Part shown: piece by piece, positions 60,273 through 64,000 of the stretch
Layout: every line of letters begins with the position of its first letter
Position numbering within the stretch: the stretch's first letter is position 1
From: Nonomuraea purpurea
Lineage (GTDB): Bacteria; Actinomycetota; Actinomycetes; Streptosporangiales; Streptosporangiaceae
Direction of reading: 5' to 3'
DNA length: 64,000 nt
Assembly (NCBI RefSeq): GCF_042650645.1
Contig: NZ_JBHSBI010000005.1
Location: 310,001-374,000, forward strand
Position numbers and translations under genes: made by a program
Notes under the pieces: model-generated
Told to the model about the DNA's origin: nothing
The model's database searches: none
Seen by the model: the letters and a program-made list of their open reading frames with translations, nothing else

Positions 60273-61043
60273 GTGCCGTTCACACCCAGCCACATCGCCG
60301 CGGTGCTGCCGTTGGCGTCGTCGGAACGCATCCGTCGCTTCGTCGACCCGTGGGCCCTGGCGCTCGGCGCCATGGTCCCCGACCTGCCGATCTTCCTGCC
60401 GTTCCTGCCCGACTACACCGACTGGCACTCCTGGCTGGGCGTGCTCACCATCGACCCGCTCGCGGTGCTGCTGCTCCTGCCCCTGTTCCACGCCGTCTTC
60501 AGGGAGCCGCTGATCTCCCTGCTGCCGCCGTCGCTGGCCGGCCGCGCCGCACTCCTGGTCCCCGACCGGATCCGCCTGGCGCCCATGGCCGCCGGCGCCG
60601 TGATCGGTTCCGCCACCCACGTCCTCTGGGACTCCTTCACCCACTCCACCGGCCCCCACGAATGGGGCGCCTGGCTGGCCGTGTCCGTCTTCGGGGTCAT
60701 CAGGCTCTTCCGCCTCCTGCAGTATGTCTCGTCCGCGATCGGGCTGACCGTGGTGATCTGGTGGGCTTGGCGCGGGTTGTCGAAGCTGCCCGCGACGGCC
60801 GTCCCCGACCGACTGCGCATCACGCCGCGCGCCCGCTGGACCGTCATCGCCGCCTCCTCGCTCGGCTCGATCGCCGGCGCGCTCCTGTGGCCCCTCGTCG
60901 ACGAGCCCAACCCCGCCCTCGGCATCCCCAGCGTGCTCACCAAGACGGGCGCGGGCACCCTCATCGGCCTGTGCCTCGTCCTCACCTGCTACGCGACGGT
61001 CTGGCAGGTCAGGCGGCGCATGGCAGTATCGGAAGGTGCTTGA
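60273..61043 (+). CDS. DUF4184 membrane protein
   Basis: About 256 residues, beginning PFTPSHIAAVLPL, the DUF4184 signature, with GAMVPDLPIFLPF, IGSATHVLWDSFTH and four or five membrane helices. The conserved His/Asp (THVLWDSFTH) suggest a metal-dependent membrane enzyme, but the function is unknown. The GTG at 60273 follows a G-rich ribosome site. It overlaps the next gene by 8 bases. Confidence 0.88.
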   Translation: MPFTPSHIAAVLPLASSERIRRFVDPWALALGAMVPDLPIFLPFLPDYTDWHSWLGVLTIDPLAVLLLLPLFHAVFREPLISLLPPSLAGRAALLVPDRIRLAPMAAGAVIGSATHVLWDSFTHSTGPHEWGAWLAVSVFGVIRLFRLLQYVSSAIGLTVVIWWAWRGLSKLPATAVPDRLRITPRARWTVIAASSLGSIAGALLWPLVDEPNPALGIPSVLTKTGAGTLIGLCLVLTCYATVWQVRRRMAVSEGA

Positions 61044-61911
61044 GTACGTAACCGACGCCGGCGATCCCCGCCTGTCCGACTACACGAGGCTCCGAGACGT
61101 AGAACTCCGCAAAAGCCTCGAAGCCGAGCGCGGCCTGTTCCTGGCCGAGGGCGAGAAGGTCATCCGACGGGCCATCGGCGCCGGCTACCCGATCCGCTCG
61201 GTCCTGACCACCCGCCGCTGGCTCACCTCACTGGCGGACGTCCTCGGCGAGGCCACCGTCTACGTGGTCGACGACGAGGTCATGACGGGCATCGCGGGCT
61301 TCCAGGTCCACCGAGGCGCCCTGGCCTCCATGGAACGCCTCCCCCTCCCCGCCGTCGACACCCTCCTGAGGTCGGGCGAGGTCCTGGAGAACCACTCCCA
61401 TGTGGAGGTTCCCGGACAACGCCCTCGGCGGATTTTGGTGTTGGAAGATTTGGTTGATCACAGCAACATCGGGGCGATCTTCAGATCGGCGGCTGCGCTG
61501 GGGGTTGACGCGATCATCCTGTCGCCTCGGTGTGCGGATCCGCTGTATCGGAGAGCGGTGAAGGTGTCGATGGGCGCGGTGTTCTCGATCCCGTACGCGC
61601 GCATGGACAACTGGTTCGAGGGACTGAAGCAGTTGCGGGAAGCGGGATTCCAGACGCTGGCGCTGACACCCGATCAGGCGGCCACACCCATGGATACGGT
61701 CAAGATGTCCGATCGGGTGGCCTTGCTGCTGGGATCGGAAGGTGACGGCCTGTCGTCTCGTTGGCTGGAGGAGGCTGATGAGACGGTGTGCATCCCGATG
61801 AGCGCGGACGCGATGGCCGCAGGAGTGGACTCGTTGAACGTCGTCGCCGCGGCGGCCATCGCGTGCCATGGATTGATGCGATCATCGGACGTGGCCGGCG
61901 AGCAGAGCTGA
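61036..61911 (+). CDS. SpoU/TrmH-family RNA methyltransferase
   Basis: A 291-residue SPOUT enzyme: N-terminal substrate domain (FLAEGEKVIRRAI), then motif 1 DHSNIGAIFRSAAALG, motif 2 LLLGSEGDGLSSRWLEEAD and motif 3 IPMSADAMAAGVDSLNVVAAAAI, forming the knotted SAM site. It should methylate a 2'-OH in tRNA or rRNA. The GTG start overlaps the DUF4184 stop. Codon use becomes visibly less G/C-biased after about 61430. Confidence 0.92.
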   Translation: MLEYVTDAGDPRLSDYTRLRDVELRKSLEAERGLFLAEGEKVIRRAIGAGYPIRSVLTTRRWLTSLADVLGEATVYVVDDEVMTGIAGFQVHRGALASMERLPLPAVDTLLRSGEVLENHSHVEVPGQRPRRILVLEDLVDHSNIGAIFRSAAALGVDAIILSPRCADPLYRRAVKVSMGAVFSIPYARMDNWFEGLKQLREAGFQTLALTPDQAATPMDTVKMSDRVALLLGSEGDGLSSRWLEEADETVCIPMSADAMAAGVDSLNVVAAAAIACHGLMRSSDVAGEQS

Positions 61912-62154
61912 CCACATGAGTTCGGCCTTTCGCCGATGCCATCGTGGGGTCTCCATGACCAGGTCTCCGGCCGTTCGTTGGATGAACCACTGGCCGGCGG
62001 AACTGCACAGCTCGTAGATCGGCATGGAGTGATGGCAGGTCCAGGCGTGCACCCGGCGTGGCTGCTCAACGCGTTCTTCAAACCAATCGAGTGGTGTGCA
62101 GCCGGGTGCGGGGTCGGGGACAAGGGGGCTCAAGCATTCATGGTCAGGATTCAT
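61882..62154 (-). CDS. Small actinobacterial protein of unknown function (last gene of operon)
   Basis: A 90-residue protein with IYELCSSAGQWFIQRTAGD and ETPRWHRRKAELMWSALLAG. The pattern recurs in small hypothetical proteins beside XRE and RsbW-like genes. The ATG overlaps the stop of the upstream gene by 4 bases, which supports it as real. It ends inside the convergent methyltransferase gene (30-base overlap). Confidence 0.65.
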   Translation of the reverse strand: MNPDHECLSPLVPDPAPGCTPLDWFEERVEQPRRVHAWTCHHSMPIYELCSSAGQWFIQRTAGDLVMETPRWHRRKAELMWSALLAGHVR

Positions 62155-62372
62155 GGATAGTGCGTGTACTGGGTCTGAGCCGACCTCTCCGCCGAGGACA
62201 TGAGGTCGAGCAGGTCTTCGGGGCTGCGTGCGTCAATCACCAGGGAGCGGTTGGGGAGCCAGCAGGCGAAGGCGGACAACTGGCGGCGCCAGGGGGACCA
62301 CATGATCATCCAACCGGGGCTCTGCTGCTGGATGGCAGCCGCGAGTGCACGGCCATCGTCGTCACGCATCAC
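62151..62372 (-). CDS. Small actinobacterial protein of unknown function
   Basis: A 73-residue protein: DGRALAAAIQQQSPGWMIMW, then SPWRRQLSAFACW and a C-terminal acidic helix SPEDLLDLMSSAE. Its start lies within the last bases of the SAV2177-type methyltransferase gene (11-base overlap) and its stop overlaps the next start, so the three genes are coupled. Confidence 0.7.
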   Translation of the reverse strand: MMRDDDGRALAAAIQQQSPGWMIMWSPWRRQLSAFACWLPNRSLVIDARSPEDLLDLMSSAERSAQTQYTHYP

Positions 62373-63195
62373 TCGCCGCTTCCCAGAGGAGGGGCTTCTG
62401 GCCGATGCCGCCGTACGCCGTGATGCGCGTTGTCGAACCCGGCCACTCTTCGTCTGGCCGCCAGTCCCGTACGTCCACTAATCCGGGTTCGACCAATCGC
62501 AGCCCGTCGAAGAACCGACGAACGGCCATGTAGGAACGCAGTGTGGCACGGCTGAAGGCGGTGTCGTAGAACTGAACCGCCTGGTCAGCGCGGGCGAGAA
62601 GAAGATGATCGGCTGTGGCGTGGGAGATGACCAGGAAGCTTCCGGGCGCGAGGGCCGAGACCAGGCGGGAGACTATCCCGTACGGGTCCTTGTCGTCGGC
62701 GATGAAGTCGAGGACGGCCACGAGCAGCAGCGCCACGGGCCGATCAAGGTCGATCTGAACGTTCAGGGCGGGATGAGAGAGGACCGACTCGGGATCACGC
62801 AGGTCGTCAAGGATCGCGATGGCGCCTTCACCGCGTGCCAGCATGGCGCGAGCGTGGATGACGACGGTCGGGTCGTTGTCGATGTAGGCCACCCGAGCGT
62901 CCGGATTGATCGCTTGCGCCACCTCGTGCACGTTGCCCTGAGACGGCAGGCCGGTGCCGATGTCGATGAACTGCCGAATCCCCGCCTTGGCCGTGAGCTG
63001 GGTGACCGCGCGCCGCAGAAAGGCGCGGCTATCGCGGGCGCTCTCTCGTACGTGGGGGGTGGCCTTGATGATCTGCTCGGCCGCCGCCCTGTCCGGGCCG
63101 AAGTTGTTCCTTCCGCCCAGCAAGTAGTCATAGATGCGGGCGACGTTGGGCGTCGTGGTGTCGATGTAAGGCTTCGCTCCGTTGCGCTTGCTCAT
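62362..63195 (-). CDS. SAV2177-type (DUF574) SAM-dependent methyltransferase
   Basis: About 277 residues: the family N-terminus (NVARIYDYLLGGRNNFGPDR), QFIDIGTGLPSQGNVHEVAQ (SAM loop), VAYIDNDPTVVIHARAML and a C-terminal RRFFDGLRLVEPGLVDV. The family is abundant in actinomycetes, of unknown substrate, often near XRE and RsbW-like genes as here. The ATG at 63195 has GAGGGAC upstream. Confidence 0.92.
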   Translation of the reverse strand: MSKRNGAKPYIDTTTPNVARIYDYLLGGRNNFGPDRAAAEQIIKATPHVRESARDSRAFLRRAVTQLTAKAGIRQFIDIGTGLPSQGNVHEVAQAINPDARVAYIDNDPTVVIHARAMLARGEGAIAILDDLRDPESVLSHPALNVQIDLDRPVALLLVAVLDFIADDKDPYGIVSRLVSALAPGSFLVISHATADHLLLARADQAVQFYDTAFSRATLRSYMAVRRFFDGLRLVEPGLVDVRDWRPDEEWPGSTTRITAYGGIGQKPLLWEAASDA

Positions 63196-63214
63196 CGTTC
63201 GGTCCCTCATGCGC

Positions 63215-63337
63215 TCAGGCGGCGAACACCGTCGCCGGATGGGTTGGATTGGGCGGTGTGGCCAGCAGTTCGAGGGCCTTGGCGAGCAGTTCCGCCGTCT
63301 GCGGAGTGACACGGCTTTGAGGGGTGGTCGTCTGGTC
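63215..63337 (-). other. Coding-like extension after RsbW-like stop codon
   Basis: In the frame of the upstream ATPase gene, the 40 codons after its TGA read smoothly (TPQTAELLAKALELLATPPN then PTHPATVFAA, stop at 63215), G/C-rich at third positions and helix-like, but no start codon exists in this frame. The alternative is a 44-codon frame whose ATG overlaps the TGA; its composition is less protein-like. Confidence 0.4.
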
Positions 63338-63778
63338 TCATTGCGCCACCGCCTGCCGGACGCAAGGCATGTCCAGCTCACACCAGACCGTCTTGCCGCG
63401 TTCGTTCACGCGGACGTTCCAGCGGTCGGCGTACTCCTCGACGATCAGCAGTCCACGTCCGCTCTCTGCCTCAGACGTGGACTGTCGCCGTATCGGTAGA
63501 TTGTCCGGATCCCGGTCACGGACCTCGATCCTGAGCGTGCCGGCCGTGTACATCACCAGGACCGTGACCGTGGCGCCGCCGGTACGGGCGTGCTTGATCG
63601 CGTTGGTCGTCAACTCGGTGACCAGCCACTCCACCGGGGGTCTCAGCGCTTCGAGGCCCCACCTGTCGAGCATCTGCCGTACCCACTTGCGTGCCACGGG
63701 GATGGACGGCGGGATAGGCGACAAGGTGAAGGCCCGGGACAATGTGTCGTCGAGCTCGTGGGGAAAGTGGCTTGTCAT
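63338..63778 (-). CDS. RsbW-like ATP-binding regulator (HATPase)
   Basis: About 146 residues. A GHKL ATPase domain: VEWLVTELTTNAIKHARTGG (N-box), VRDRDPDNLP and GRGLLIVEEYADRW (G-box). In actinomycetes such proteins are anti-sigma factor kinases or partners of XRE regulators. The ATG at 63778 is chosen because the upstream part of the frame lacks conservation-like sequence. Confidence 0.9.
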   Translation of the reverse strand: MTSHFPHELDDTLSRAFTLSPIPPSIPVARKWVRQMLDRWGLEALRPPVEWLVTELTTNAIKHARTGGATVTVLVMYTAGTLRIEVRDRDPDNLPIRRQSTSEAESGRGLLIVEEYADRWNVRVNERGKTVWCELDMPCVRQAVAQ

Positions 63779-63929
63779 AGGTCCGTAGGAAACGCCTCGC
63801 CGTTCTCTTCCTCCACAGCACAACCGTGCCGAGATGGCGCACCAATGTGGCATTGCCCCTGCGGACCAGCGCGTTCAGCAGGAATACTCCAGTCAAAGAC
63901 CCCTGTCAGCGCGAGCCGGAGGGCGGACC

Positions 63930-64000
63930 GTGGTGGCACGACGGCGGCACAGGCTCATCCAGCGACGCAAGATGCTGGGTTTCTCGCAAGAGCAGTTGGC
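63930..64000 (+). CDS. XRE-family regulator (start only)
   Basis: The last 71 bases begin a gene with GTG 63930 after GGAGGGC. The product starts VARRRHRLIQRRKMLGFSQEQLA, the first helices of an XRE helix-turn-helix. It is divergent from the RsbW-like gene, a recurrent actinobacterial pairing. The rest lies outside the window. Confidence 0.75.
   Translation, partial: MVARRRHRLIQRRKMLGFSQEQL

Overview
The window is a contiguous piece of a high-GC actinobacterial chromosome, by eye about 70% G+C with strong G/C preference at third codon positions. Actinobacterial families recur: DUF5302, DUF4032, DUF2510, SAV2177-type methyltransferase, a c-di-AMP (ydaO) riboswitch ahead of a secreted wall-type protein, NgcEFG-type sugar importer, and orn next to tRNA-His. 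The mix suggests a Streptosporangiaceae genome such as Nonomuraea; that placement is inference. No rRNA, CRISPR array, prophage or intact insertion sequence was seen.

Layout. 1-5.4 kb: a two-component system (kinase cut by the window edge) divergent from a lipoprotein / HlyD-like adaptor / MacB-type ABC exporter operon. 5.4-13.2 kb: small regulator-enzyme pairs (TetR with a monooxygenase-like gene, HxlR with an NAD(P)-binding protein), an MreB-like actin, a decayed methyltransferase, and a c-di-AMP riboswitch controlling a secreted double-psi-barrel-like protein. 13.2-21.6 kb: DUF885 hydrolase, then a sugar catabolism and uptake region (class II aldolase, TetR, PfkB kinase, class III aminotransferase, NgcEFG-type importer behind a 17-bp palindrome). 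21.6-33.6 kb: housekeeping and envelope genes: pterin dehydratase, Cu/Zn SOD-like lipoprotein, an SPFH / ribbon-helix-helix / GOLPH3-like operon, spermidine-synthase-like protein, a penicillin-binding protein, hemolysin III, HdeD, lysine 6-aminotransferase, NDH-2, a one-domain LuxR, tRNA-His, orn and a DUF2510 protein.

33.6-39.1 kb: a relic end of an IS200/IS605-type element, then a membrane pseudokinase and two paralogous receptor Ser/Thr kinases with low-complexity extracellular stalks. 39.1-41.4 kb: a MocR regulator divergent from a PNPOx-like flavoprotein. 41.2-55.6 kb: a cell-surface polysaccharide locus made of two paralogous FemAB/GNAT-like transferases, a DegT aminotransferase, two GT2 glycosyltransferases, a polysaccharide deacetylase, a Wzx-like flippase, a giant polytopic membrane protein and a convergent membrane-anchored glycoside hydrolase. 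It is interrupted by a phosphotransferase/SDR pair. Most genes from 55.6 down to 47.2 kb overlap or nearly touch and probably form one operon.

55.9-64 kb: an ECF sigma factor fused to its own zinc-finger, membrane and extracellular parts, a VWA/solute-binding protein, a CDF transporter, a DUF4184 protein, a SpoU methyltransferase in which codon use changes midway, and a lower-GC block of small regulatory-type genes (SAV2177 methyltransferase operon, RsbW-like ATPase, the start of an XRE regulator). The common theme is envelope sensing and building: many genes encode one-pass sensors, surface polysaccharide enzymes or wall enzymes.
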